Source: Flavobacteriia bacterium
Lineage (GTDB): Bacteria > Bacteroidota > Bacteroidia > Flavobacteriales_D > Crocinitomicaceae
Direction of reading: 5' to 3'
Length of the DNA stretch: 7,170 nt
Assembly (NCBI GenBank): GCA_009923965.1
Contig: RFSL01000047.1
Coordinates: forward strand, 1 to 7,170
Shown: piece by piece, positions 1 to 6,781 of the stretch
Layout of the letters: each line of letters starts with the position of its first letter
How positions within the stretch are numbered: position 1 is the stretch's first letter
The notes under the pieces: generated by a model
Told to the model about the DNA's origin: nothing
The model's input: only the letters and a program-made list of their open reading frames with translations
Databases searched by the model: none
Position numbers and translations under genes: made by a program

Positions 1-1
1 A

Positions 2-427
2 ATGTTAATGCGCGTTCACAGCTTGCCTGAGAACGAAGAAGATGCAGTTGATCTACCGTATAGATTACCAGCTTTATTGCAGACACAGGGAATACCATTT
101 TGCATTCAGAATTCTGGAGATATGGAAGCCATGAATGCACGTAATTTACCCTTCCAAGCTGGGACAGCCATGGCCTATGGATTATCTGAAGAAGAAGCGA
201 TACGAGCAATTTCCTTGAGCACTTGTGAGATTCTTGGAATTGATAAAAATTATGGATCCATAGAAGTTGGAAAATCTGCTACTTTATTTGTTTCTAAAGG
301 ATCTGCCTTAGATATGCGCACAAATCAAGTTACAACTATACTTATGCAAGGAAAATTTGTTCCAGTCGACAACTTTCAAACAGATTTATATTTAAAATAC
401 AAAAAGAAATACGAAGATAAAGAATAG
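2..427 (+). CDS. Amidohydrolase family protein, imidazolonepropionase-like, C-terminal part (5' end outside window)
   Basis: This is the last ~141 residues of a metal-dependent amidohydrolase; the gene enters from the left edge, so the first ATG visible is probably an internal Met. What is seen is the end of the TIM barrel followed by the C-terminal beta-sandwich return. A stretch with NSGDMEAMNARNLPF (residues 37-51) is followed by the family-typical AGTAMAYGLSEEEAIRAIS helix, then the ILGID..GSIEVGKSATLF segment that closes the small beta domain, and the DMRTNQVTTILMQGK strand. The tail LYLKYKKKY is typical, from memory, of a Bacteroidota group of secreted amidohydrolases. In this superfamily the last barrel strand normally supplies an Asp metal ligand in a GTD-like motif. 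Here that strand reads QNSGD, so the Asp is displaced or replaced and activity cannot be assumed. The substrate is unknown. It converges on miaE with 19 bp between stops. Family assignment is firm; catalytic competence is uncertain. Confidence 0.85.
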   Translation: MLMRVHSLPENEEDAVDLPYRLPALLQTQGIPFCIQNSGDMEAMNARNLPFQAGTAMAYGLSEEEAIRAISLSTCEILGIDKNYGSIEVGKSATLFVSKGSALDMRTNQVTTILMQGKFVPVDNFQTDLYLKYKKKYEDKE

Positions 428-443
428 AGAATATCGTATGAAG

Positions 444-469
444 AGTCTAACCATGAATAGTTTGAGACT
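444..469. terminator. Weak hairpin at the convergent gene junction, possible bidirectional terminator
   Basis: AGTCT (444-448) can pair with AGACT (465-469), and the inner AAC (449-451) with GTT (460-462) across a two-base bulge, leaving an 8-nt loop. It sits at the meeting point of the plus-strand amidohydrolase gene and the minus-strand miaE, overlapping the last codons of miaE. Only a three-T run follows on the plus strand and no T-run follows on the minus strand, so it is a poor intrinsic terminator by the usual criteria. Position supports the call; structure is marginal. Confidence 0.2.
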
Positions 470-1037
470 TTCCATAATCAAGCATTAAATCTGCCTCAAA
501 CTTTAAAAAATCATTCCAACGCTGTTCCACGTCTATTCCATCACCGTATTTTTTTGCATAATGCAGAAATGTAGTATAATGTCGGGCTTCACTCTCCATT
601 AGAGAACGGTAAAATATTTTTAAATCCTCATCTTCTAATTGTTCTGAAAGAATCTTAAAACGTTCACAACTTCTCGCTTCAATCATAGCAGCAAAAAGCA
701 TTTGATTTACAAAAAGTCCTTTTTTAGTACTATTTGTCTTATTTCGCCGAAGGAAAACTGATAAATCATTCACATAGGGATCTTTTCTTTCTAAGCCCAA
801 TTTGAAACCACGCTCAATTAGCTTTTCGTGAACCATATTAAAGTGCTGCATTTCTTCTTGGCAGATAGCTGTCATCGCTAAAACTAAATCTGAATATTGA
901 GGATATTGAACAATAATTGAAATCGCAGAACTTGCCGCTTTTTGCTCACAGAAAGCATGATCTACAAGTATTTCCTCCAAATTTTTTGAGACGACACTAA
1001 CCCATCTGGGATCTGTGGCCATTTTCAAACCTAACAT
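447..1037 (-). CDS. miaE: tRNA-(ms2io6A)-hydroxylase MiaE
   Basis: MiaE is a non-haem di-iron monooxygenase that uses O2 to hydroxylate the isopentenyl group of 2-methylthio-N6-isopentenyladenosine at position 37 of tRNAs reading codons that begin with U. The 196-residue length is normal. The ferritin-like four-helix di-iron ligand set is visible: Glu31 (in DHAFCEQKAA), Glu62 and His65 (EEMQHF), Glu120 (EARSCERF), and Glu150 with His153 (SEARHY). The two E-x-x-H pairs in the second and fourth helices are diagnostic. The ATG at 1035-1037 is used as start; a second Met at residue 6 (MATDPRW) is possible and would cost no domain residues. It lies 11 bp after tyrS and is the last gene of the minus-strand train. 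It would depend on MiaA and MiaB encoded elsewhere, and on oxygen, which suggests an organism that respires aerobically. Other ferritin-like hydroxylases are conceivable, but the motif set and size fit MiaE well. Confidence 0.92.
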   Translation of the reverse strand: MLGLKMATDPRWVSVVSKNLEEILVDHAFCEQKAASSAISIIVQYPQYSDLVLAMTAICQEEMQHFNMVHEKLIERGFKLGLERKDPYVNDLSVFLRRNKTNSTKKGLFVNQMLFAAMIEARSCERFKILSEQLEDEDLKIFYRSLMESEARHYTTFLHYAKKYGDGIDVEQRWNDFLKFEADLMLDYGKSQTIHG

Positions 1038-1048
1038 ATTCTTAATTT

Positions 1049-2329
1049 TTATCCTTCAATAATAAGGATATAATTATTTTTTTTTCCCTTTCCTAAAAGA
1101 ATATATTTTCCATTTATTAGGTTTTCTGTAGAAATTACAAACTGTTCATCTACTTTTTCTTTGTTTACTGAAATCGCATTGGCGATTAATTCCCTTCTAG
1201 CTTCACTATTCGAAGCCAAGAAATTAGTTTTTCCAGCCATAGCATCAACAATACTCATTCCTTTTCCGAATTCTGCCTGTGATATTCTTGCTTGAGGAAC
1301 ACCATCAAAAATACTAAAGAAATCTTCCTCAGAAAGTGCTTTCAAATCATCTGCTGTAGATTTACCAAATAGGATATTACTAGCGCTAATAGCCGTTTTC
1401 AATGCTTCATTATTATGAACACGAACTGTTATATCCTCTGCTAATACTTTTTGCAATACTCTCAAATGAGGAGCTTCTGCATGCTCTTTTTCTAATGCTT
1501 CAATTTCTTCTTTTGTTTTCAAAGTAAAAATGCGAATAAAATTTGCGGCATCATCATCAGAAGTATTCAACCAGTATTGATAGAATTGATAAGGCGATGT
1601 CTTTTTTGCGTCTAACCAAACGTTACCGCCTTCTGTTTTTCCAAATTTAGTTCCATCTGCTTTTTTAATCAAAGGAGTAGTAACTGCATACGCTTCACCT
1701 CCACCTTTTCTGCGAATTAATTCTGTACCAGTCACAATATTTCCCCATTGATCTGAACCACCTAATTGAACGATACAGCGTTTATGTTTATTTAAGTAAT
1801 AGAAATCATATCCTTGAACCAATTGGTATGAAAATTCAGTAAAAGAAAGCCCTGTCTCTAAACGAGATTTAACGGAATCTTTAGCCATCATATAATTCAC
1901 AGAAATGTGTTTTCCAACATCTCGAATAAACTCTAAAAAGCTCAAGTTACTAAACCAATCAATGTTATTCACCATCTCAGCAGCATTCTCGCCTTTAAAA
2001 TCTAAAAAGTTTTCCAATTGTAATTTAACACATTCAACATTATGTTTTAGTGTTGTTTCATCCAATAAATTTCGCTCTTGAGATTTTCCTGATGGATCAC
2101 CAACCATTCCCGTTGCACCTCCAACTAATGCGAATGGCTTATGTCCAGCTTTTTGAAAATGAACAAGTGTCATAATTTGCACCAAACTACCAATATGCAA
2201 AGAATCTGCAGTTGGATCAAAACCAATATAACCCCCAGCACTTTCCTTCAATAAAGCTTCTTCTGTGCCGGGCATAATATCGTGTATCATCCCTCTCCAC
2301 TTCAATTCTTGAATAAAATTTGTTGGCAT
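1049..2329 (-). CDS. tyrS: Tyrosine--tRNA ligase
   Basis: This cytoplasmic class I aminoacyl-tRNA synthetase activates tyrosine with ATP and charges tRNA-Tyr. At 426 residues it is full length for the TyrS form. The Rossmann catalytic domain carries the HIGH-type motif HIGS at 45-48 and the KMSKS-equivalent KFGKT at 228-232. Tyrosine-pocket residues sit where they do in the Geobacillus enzyme: Tyr34 (GGYIGFDPT), Asp78 (GDPSGKS), and Tyr168, Gln172, Asp175 in the segment YQLVQGYDF. GGSDQWGN (190-197) completes the active site. A helical anticodon-binding region follows, then a C-terminal S4 RNA-binding domain from about 357 to 418. The start ATG at 2327-2329 lies one base after the gldA stop, so it is very likely co-transcribed and perhaps translationally coupled with gldA. 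miaE follows 11 bp downstream. No T-box or other leader is possible in the available space. Nothing looks damaged. Confidence 0.98.
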   Translation of the reverse strand: MPTNFIQELKWRGMIHDIMPGTEEALLKESAGGYIGFDPTADSLHIGSLVQIMTLVHFQKAGHKPFALVGGATGMVGDPSGKSQERNLLDETTLKHNVECVKLQLENFLDFKGENAAEMVNNIDWFSNLSFLEFIRDVGKHISVNYMMAKDSVKSRLETGLSFTEFSYQLVQGYDFYYLNKHKRCIVQLGGSDQWGNIVTGTELIRRKGGGEAYAVTTPLIKKADGTKFGKTEGGNVWLDAKKTSPYQFYQYWLNTSDDDAANFIRIFTLKTKEEIEALEKEHAEAPHLRVLQKVLAEDITVRVHNNEALKTAISASNILFGKSTADDLKALSEEDFFSIFDGVPQARISQAEFGKGMSIVDAMAGKTNFLASNSEARRELIANAISVNKEKVDEQFVISTENLINGKYILLGKGKKNNYILIIEG

Positions 2330-2330
2330 C

Positions 2331-3230
2331 TTATTTTGTTAAGTCTTTAAATACTTCTTCCAATGATTTCTTCTCAATTTTTAAGGTCAGAATCAACCAT
2401 TTTTCTTTTTGGGCAAATTGGGAGATTTCTTTACGAAGGTCAATATCTGCTGAAGTTTCAATTAGCCAAGCATTGTTTACAGCTTCAACTTTTTGAATAT
2501 TTTGAATTTTTATTAATTGTGATTTCGAAACTTTTGAATCAAATTCAACATAAACAGTTTGATGCGTCGTTTCATTTTGCAAGATAGAAGCTTTGTCATT
2601 TGCAACAATCTTTCCTTTCGAAATAATTACAATTCTATCACATATAGCCTCAACTTCTTGCATAATGTGCGTAGATAAAATCACTGTTTTTTCCTTCCCA
2701 ATTTTTTTTATAAGCTCCCGAATTTCAACTAATTGATTTGGGTCTAAACCACTTGTCGGCTCATCTAAAATTAAGACTTGTGGGTCGTGAATTATTGCCT
2801 GAGCAAGACCAACTCGTTGTCTATATCCTTTTGATAAAGCGCCTATTTTCTTATTTTGTTCGATTTCTAAACCAAGTGTTTGAATCATTTCCGAAACACG
2901 ATTCTTCAGGTTTTTTATTTTATAAATCCGACCTACAAATTCTAAGTATTCTCGGACATACATTTCTGTATACAAGGGATTATTCTCCGGTAAATAACCG
3001 ATTATTTGCCGTGTTTCAAGATTATCCACATCCACTTTCATCCCACAAATATGTATTTCTCCAGAAGAAGCAGGAATAAATCCGGTCATTATTTTCATTG
3101 TTGTAGATTTCCCTGCTCCATTAGGACCTAAAAATCCAACAATTTCTCCTTTTTTAACCGAAAAACTAATATCACAAACAGCAGCTTGCTCGTCGTAATA
3201 TTTAAATAAATTTTTGACTTCTATTGACAT
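2331..3230 (-). CDS. gldA: ABC transporter ATP-binding protein, GldA-like (gliding motility)
   Basis: This is the ATPase subunit of an ABC-2-type transporter. In Flavobacterium, GldA works with the membrane proteins GldF and GldG and is needed for gliding; non-gliding relatives also keep homologues. The 299-residue length fits. Visible motifs are Walker A GPNGAGKST (35-43); the Q-loop region YLPENNPLY (79-87), where Glu takes the usual Gln position as in many ABC-2 ATPases; the signature LSKGYRQRV (132-140), a variant of LSGGQ shared by GldA; Walker B LILDEP (153-158) and D-loop SGLDP (160-164); and the switch His188 in STHIMQE. The C-terminal ~80 residues form the extra domain seen in this subgroup and end in SLEEVFKDLTK. 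There are no membrane segments, so partners must be encoded elsewhere; gldFG are not in this window. It begins 22 bp after the ligase gene and its stop is one base from tyrS. That it is a GldA-family ATPase is clear; a role in gliding in this organism is inferred. Confidence 0.88.
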   Translation of the reverse strand: MSIEVKNLFKYYDEQAAVCDISFSVKKGEIVGFLGPNGAGKSTTMKIMTGFIPASSGEIHICGMKVDVDNLETRQIIGYLPENNPLYTEMYVREYLEFVGRIYKIKNLKNRVSEMIQTLGLEIEQNKKIGALSKGYRQRVGLAQAIIHDPQVLILDEPTSGLDPNQLVEIRELIKKIGKEKTVILSTHIMQEVEAICDRIVIISKGKIVANDKASILQNETTHQTVYVEFDSKVSKSQLIKIQNIQKVEAVNNAWLIETSADIDLRKEISQFAQKEKWLILTLKIEKKSLEEVFKDLTK

Positions 3231-3252
3231 CTCGGTGCGAAGTTAAGAAAAA

Positions 3253-4710
3253 TCATTTATTCAATTCTTCAGTTTGAATTTTACGGGAAAAAAGTGCAAA
3301 AAAGAAGGCGAAAAATGAAACTCCCATTTGAGTTTCAAGACTATCTTCAAAAATAAAGGTAATAATTGAAACACAAATAAAAAGAAAACCTATTAGCGAC
3401 TGATTTTTCAATTGAAAGCGTAAAAAATTAAATAGAATATAGCAAAAGAACACTATGCCAAATAAGCCAAAAGTCAAACAAAAAGTAATATAGGTATTGT
3501 GTGCTCGCAATCTCCTTTCAGGAAGTAATTTTGAGTTTTTTCTCTCATACATTTTCTCCATCGCAATTTTTTTATCTCCTGTCCCAACACCAAAAACCCA
3601 GTTTTCTTTTATTACTTGCCAACCCGTTTTCCAATACTCTATCCTTTCTAAAATTGAATGGCCGTTTGGATTACTAGTATTATGAATTTGAAAACGCACA
3701 CCATAAAGTCTTGCAATCAATCCTGATTTTGTTTCATTAATATCTGCGTAGCCTAGTTCAATATTATGTATGTCTTTTGAACTTAATTTTAATACACAAT
3801 CTCCTCTAACAGGTAAATTTTTTGAATGCAGATACCTTTCTAAAGTACTTGAAAGTTTTTGCTTGCGTAAATCCAAGCTATCAAATGGAATAAGTGAACG
3901 TTTATTCCATTCTTCTTTTAGGGAAATATAATTTGCTGGGGACGTTTCGTTATACTCAATAGGAATCATTAAATAAAGTATTGTAGAAGAAATCAAAATA
4001 AGAAAAACGGAGATAATTCCGAGTGCCCAAAAATATTTTTTAGCATTAAAAAGCTTCCAAAGCAGTGTTCCAAAGACAACAATTAATACAGCTATTATTC
4101 CAGATAAAACTTGACTGTAATAAGAATAAAACAAAAACCAAAGTCCAACCAGCAAGAAAAGATATTTCCATTTTGGATGATAAGATTTCAATTCAAGAAG
4201 CACTGGGATTCCGATGGCAATTAATATTCCATAACGGATATGAGATCCAAAACGCGATAAATCTCGAATATCATTTAGTTCAAAGATTTCTCTAAATAAC
4301 GTGTAAATAGTAAAATTATAAATAGATGTTACAAGAAGGGTTAATACAAAAAGTAGAAATAGTTTTCGAATTATTGAAGTAGTTGGAATGGGATTAGAGC
4401 AAATAATCAAGGGAATAGCAATAAGTGATGCCTTAACCCTTAAATCATCAAAACCATGAGAGATATCCTCTGTCCACAAAATTCCTAGAAGATGTATCAG
4501 ATAAAAAAGTAAAATAAAAATAAAGAACCGGTTTTTTTTGAGATTAGCGAAATTTCCCTTAAAATCTGCAACAAGCAATAAATTTAAGCCACCAAGCATC
4601 ATTCCTAATGACAAGAAAAATTTACTTGAAACAATTCCAACAAGAAGAAGTGAAAGAATAAAAAAGTGAATTTTCTCTTGAATTAAAGATTGCCGAAGTT
4701 TTAAAAACAT
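3253..4710 (-). CDS. O-antigen ligase / Wzy_C family membrane protein
   Basis: This is a polytopic inner-membrane protein of the O-antigen ligase/polymerase superfamily, which transfers undecaprenyl-diphosphate-linked glycans in the periplasm to an acceptor. There are about nine hydrophobic segments between residues 14 and 250, then a large polar, presumably periplasmic loop (about 251-400), then about three more segments to 476, giving roughly the 12 of WaaL. The loop ends with GHSILERIEYWKTGW (350-364), GVGTGD (374-379) and Arg402. HN at 404-405 followed by nine residues and then GLFG (415-418) matches the described WaaL signature H[NSQ]-x9-G-x-x-[GTY]. The loop features (a SKNLP...DI.NIE.G pattern, then NPNGHS) recur in Bacteroidota ligase-family proteins as I remember them. 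Family members include lipid A-core ligases, Wzy polymerases and protein O-oligosaccharyltransferases; sequence alone does not decide which. No other glycan gene is nearby. It starts 13 bp after the protease gene. Confidence 0.85.
   Translation of the reverse strand: MFLKLRQSLIQEKIHFFILSLLLVGIVSSKFFLSLGMMLGGLNLLLVADFKGNFANLKKNRFFIFILLFYLIHLLGILWTEDISHGFDDLRVKASLIAIPLIICSNPIPTTSIIRKLFLLFVLTLLVTSIYNFTIYTLFREIFELNDIRDLSRFGSHIRYGILIAIGIPVLLELKSYHPKWKYLFLLVGLWFLFYSYYSQVLSGIIAVLIVVFGTLLWKLFNAKKYFWALGIISVFLILISSTILYLMIPIEYNETSPANYISLKEEWNKRSLIPFDSLDLRKQKLSSTLERYLHSKNLPVRGDCVLKLSSKDIHNIELGYADINETKSGLIARLYGVRFQIHNTSNPNGHSILERIEYWKTGWQVIKENWVFGVGTGDKKIAMEKMYERKNSKLLPERRLRAHNTYITFCLTFGLFGIVFFCYILFNFLRFQLKNQSLIGFLFICVSIITFIFEDSLETQMGVSFFAFFFALFSRKIQTEELNK
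3348..3377 (-). promoter_or_regulatory. Candidate Bacteroidota promoter (-33 TTTG / -7 TAnnTTTG) inside the ligase gene, upstream of gldA
   Basis: Read on the minus strand, TTTG (3377-3374) is followed after 18 nt by TATTTTTG (3355-3348). This fits the Bacteroidota primary-sigma consensus, TTTG or TTG, a 17-23 nt spacer, then TAnnTTTG. It would start transcription about 110 bp before the gldA ATG and could give gldA-tyrS-miaE expression independent of the upstream envelope genes. The DNA is A+T-rich and the -7 element alone recurs in the window (for example 1306-1313 and 6387-6394) without a properly spaced partner, so chance occurrence is a real possibility. Confidence 0.27.
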
Positions 4711-4723
4711 AAACGTTAAACGT
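4710..4723. repeat. Tandem duplication of a 7-mer filling the protease-ligase gap
   Basis: The plus strand reads TAAACGT twice in succession (4710-4716, 4717-4723), equal to two copies of ACGTTTA on the coding minus strand. It occupies the whole gap between the protease stop and the ligase ATG and also forms a short inverted repeat, AAACG (4711-4715) with CGTTT (4721-4725). It may be a replication-slippage duplication or a weak hairpin near the ligase start; chance is also plausible at this size. Confidence 0.3.
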
Positions 4724-6358
4724 TTATTTTTTCAAGATAGTATTGTAATTCGAAGAATTTTCAAATAAAGAAAGTGCCTTTTTAATTGCTTCATCATTTC
4801 GGAAAGAATCTATTGTCCTTCCTTTTTGAAAATAATAGCGAGAGACAATTTCATTCTCTAACATTTGACAAATTTCTACCTTGAATTTTTCTAAATCACG
4901 TTCTTTTGAAGGGATCACCTTTGCCATCATGTTGTTATATTCGATTTCTATGTCTTTTGAAAAACCTTCTTTTTCAGCTATTTCTTTCATTTTACTTAAT
5001 AATTCTTCTGACGCTGTGGTGTATTTCAACTCTTGTTTAATTATATATGCTTTAAATTCTAGAAAATCAGCTTCAGATAATTTAAATTCCCCAGGAAGCG
5101 AAATTTTCGGATTTTTAAAGGCATAATCTGTAGCATAATTAAAAATATGATTTTCCGAAAGCAAAAGCTCAGAGAGTCTACTTAAATTAAGTAGTTCAGT
5201 TTTTATATCAGGTTCAATTCCTCTTCCATCAATAACATCCCTTCCATTTCTTGTTTTAAATGTTTTTAGCAAGGAATCAGCTACTTCAATTGCATTATCG
5301 CCATTTTCTTTATCGTAGTATTCTAATCGTTGCACACAGCGACCTGAAGGCGTGTAATATTTTGCGATGGTTACTTTTATTTTTGAACCATATTTTAAAT
5401 CGTAGGTTCGCTGAACCAGTCCTTTCCCAAAACTTGTCTGCCCAATAATTACCGCACGATCTAAATCTTGCAAGCTGCCAGCAACAATTTCACTAGCTGA
5501 AGCAGATCCTCCGTCTATCAATACACAAAGTGGCAAATTAAGATCAATTGGCACATCCAATGTTTTGTAAACGCTATTTTCTTCTTTTACTCTACCTTTT
5601 GTTGAAACAACTACTTGATTTTTTTCAATGAAAAAATTAACAATTTTGACTGCCTCAATTAATAAACCTCCACCATTTCCGCGCAAATCTAAAACCAAAC
5701 TTTCCATTCCATCACCTTTTAATTTACTTAGTGCAGATTGAATATCTGAAGCAGCAGTCTGTGTAAAACTATTGAGTTTAATATAACCTGTTTTTTTGTC
5801 AATCATTCCAAAATAGGGAACATCAGGAATTTTTATTTCATCTCTTGTAACAGAAATTATTTTTCTTCCTTCAATTTTCCGTTCGATTTCAATTTTAATA
5901 GTTGTTCCTTTTGGACCTTTTAATGCAGATGAAACTTCGTCTGAAGATTTATTAAGCATTGATTTTCCATCAATTGAAAGAATTTTATCCCCTGCTTTTA
6001 AGCCATTTTTTTCTGCAGGATTTCCTTCATAAGGTTCACTAATATATGTATCACTACCTATTTTGACAATTAAAGAGCCAATTCCTCCGTATTGACCAGT
6101 TGTCATCATCCTGTAATCTTCAATGTCTGACTCGTGATAATATACCGTGTAAGGATCTAATTCCTTAAGCATTGCATCAATAGCTGTTTTTGAAAGCGTG
6201 CCATTTTTAGGCTCATCTACAAAATATAAATCTAAGTGTTCATATACTTGATCCATAATTTCGAGATTCTTAAGCACTTCAAAACCGTTAGATTGCCCTA
6301 GTGCAGAAAATGAAATAAGTTGAATAAAAAGAATAATGTTAAAAAATAGAATCTTCAT
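4724..6358 (-). CDS. S41 family carboxyl-terminal processing protease (CtpA/Tsp-type), secreted
   Basis: This is a periplasmic serine protease of family S41A that cleaves proteins from exposed C-termini. Residues 1-21 form a Sec signal peptide with a hydrophobic core and a plausible cut after SALG; there is no lipobox Cys. A PDZ domain spans about 92-172, with the ligand-binding end near YGGIGSLIV and the PAEKNGLKAGDKILSIDGK segment. The catalytic core follows: LVLDLRGNGGGLL (221-233), GGSASASEI (283-291) and TSFGKGLVQ (308-316). Alignment to E. coli Tsp (Ser430, Lys455, Gln459) places Ser287, Lys312 and Gln316 at exactly the same spacing, so the Ser-Lys(-Gln) active site is intact. TPSGRCVQ (336-343) is the usual downstream strand. 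The charged helical C-terminal extension (about 390-544, containing EIVSRYYFQKGR) is typical of ~540-residue Bacteroidota members. The ATG at 6356-6358 lies two bases after the rnpA stop, an arrangement common in Flavobacteriia. Natural substrates are unknown. Confidence 0.95.
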   Translation of the reverse strand: MKILFFNIILFIQLISFSALGQSNGFEVLKNLEIMDQVYEHLDLYFVDEPKNGTLSKTAIDAMLKELDPYTVYYHESDIEDYRMMTTGQYGGIGSLIVKIGSDTYISEPYEGNPAEKNGLKAGDKILSIDGKSMLNKSSDEVSSALKGPKGTTIKIEIERKIEGRKIISVTRDEIKIPDVPYFGMIDKKTGYIKLNSFTQTAASDIQSALSKLKGDGMESLVLDLRGNGGGLLIEAVKIVNFFIEKNQVVVSTKGRVKEENSVYKTLDVPIDLNLPLCVLIDGGSASASEIVAGSLQDLDRAVIIGQTSFGKGLVQRTYDLKYGSKIKVTIAKYYTPSGRCVQRLEYYDKENGDNAIEVADSLLKTFKTRNGRDVIDGRGIEPDIKTELLNLSRLSELLLSENHIFNYATDYAFKNPKISLPGEFKLSEADFLEFKAYIIKQELKYTTASEELLSKMKEIAEKEGFSKDIEIEYNNMMAKVIPSKERDLEKFKVEICQMLENEIVSRYYFQKGRTIDSFRNDEAIKKALSLFENSSNYNTILKK

Positions 6359-6360
6359 TT

Positions 6361-6753
6361 TTAGTTGATTTGTTTAATTCGTGCTACAAATTTAATTAAA
6401 GTTGAGACTAACTTATCTTCAATTTCACTTGCAGTAAGAAGAGAATTAAAATTATAAATAATTGCGATGGCAAAAGGCCTATTTTTGAATACTTTAGTTT
6501 CTTCAAGTATAAATTTATTTTTACGAAGGGCTTCAATAATTGATCTTTTGAGATAATTACGGTCATGAGAATGCTTAAATCGTCTTTTGGGAACAGAAAT
6601 CAAAACACTAAAATCCTTTTGCGAAATTGGTTTTTCAAGGTGCAAATAATTTATTAAAAAAGGAAAGTCTCGAAATTTTTCTCCCTCTTGAAATAATTTC
6701 TCAATAAGGGTGTGGCTACATAACTTATACTCTTTTCCAAAAGTTTGATTCAT
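6361..6753 (-). CDS. rnpA: Ribonuclease P protein component
   Basis: This is the protein subunit of RNase P; it binds the 5' leader of pre-tRNA and helps the catalytic RNA remove it. The 130-residue length is slightly above the usual ~115-125. The N-terminus shows the TFGKEYKLCSHTLIEKLFQEG pattern with FRDFPF (28-32) that lines the leader-binding cleft. The central beta strand VLISVPKRRFKHSHDRN leads into the conserved RNR-type helix RNYLKRSIIEALR (65-77), where Arg65, Asn66, Lys69 and Arg70 are kept and the usual second Arg of RNR is Tyr67. The last part, FAIAIIYNF (94-102), matches the final strand. The start is the ATG at 6751-6753, just before the conserved N-terminus. It is not beside rpmH or dnaA as in Firmicutes and Proteobacteria; next to an S41 protease is usual in Bacteroidota. 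The gene is 28 bp after the small upstream gene and only two bases before the protease ATG. Confidence 0.95.
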   Translation of the reverse strand: MNQTFGKEYKLCSHTLIEKLFQEGEKFRDFPFLINYLHLEKPISQKDFSVLISVPKRRFKHSHDRNYLKRSIIEALRKNKFILEETKVFKNRPFAIAIIYNFNSLLTASEIEDKLVSTLIKFVARIKQIN

Positions 6754-6781
6754 GCTGTAAAGTTCAACAATTTTCTTGTCT

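Noticed and set aside
1020..1037. Choice between the first Met and Met6 as the miaE start
   Set aside because: No Shine-Dalgarno or other signal separates them; the upstream ATG was kept because it gives the usual family length and leaves a short gap to tyrS. The alternative is noted only.
1306..1313. TATTTTTG on the minus strand inside tyrS as a promoter for miaE
   Set aside because: No -33 element at acceptable spacing (nearest about 29 nt); probably a chance match.
2363..2587. Plus-strand open frame of 74 codons antisense to the gldA 3' part
   Set aside because: It is antisense to a clear ABC ATPase gene, and its product is low-complexity (rich in Phe, Leu and Gln) with no motif; it is a shadow of the A+T-rich coding strand.
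2738..3079. Plus-strand open frame of 113 codons antisense to gldA
   Set aside because: It lies opposite the signature, Walker B and Q-loop coding region; the long frame follows from codon bias on the real strand, and the product resembles nothing I know.
3497..4295. Two plus-strand frames (3497-3685 and 4065-4295) opposite the ligase gene
   Set aside because: Both are antisense to a well-supported membrane protein gene and have no domain pattern.
4881..5448. Two plus-strand frames (4881-5126 and 5260-5448) opposite the protease gene
   Set aside because: Both are antisense to an S41 protease with intact catalytic residues; no independent support.
6387..6394. TAAATTTG on the minus strand as a -7 element upstream of the protease gene
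   Set aside because: The nearest TTG-type -33 partner gives a spacer of about 25 nt, outside the usual 17-23, and the site lies within rnpA in A+T-rich DNA.
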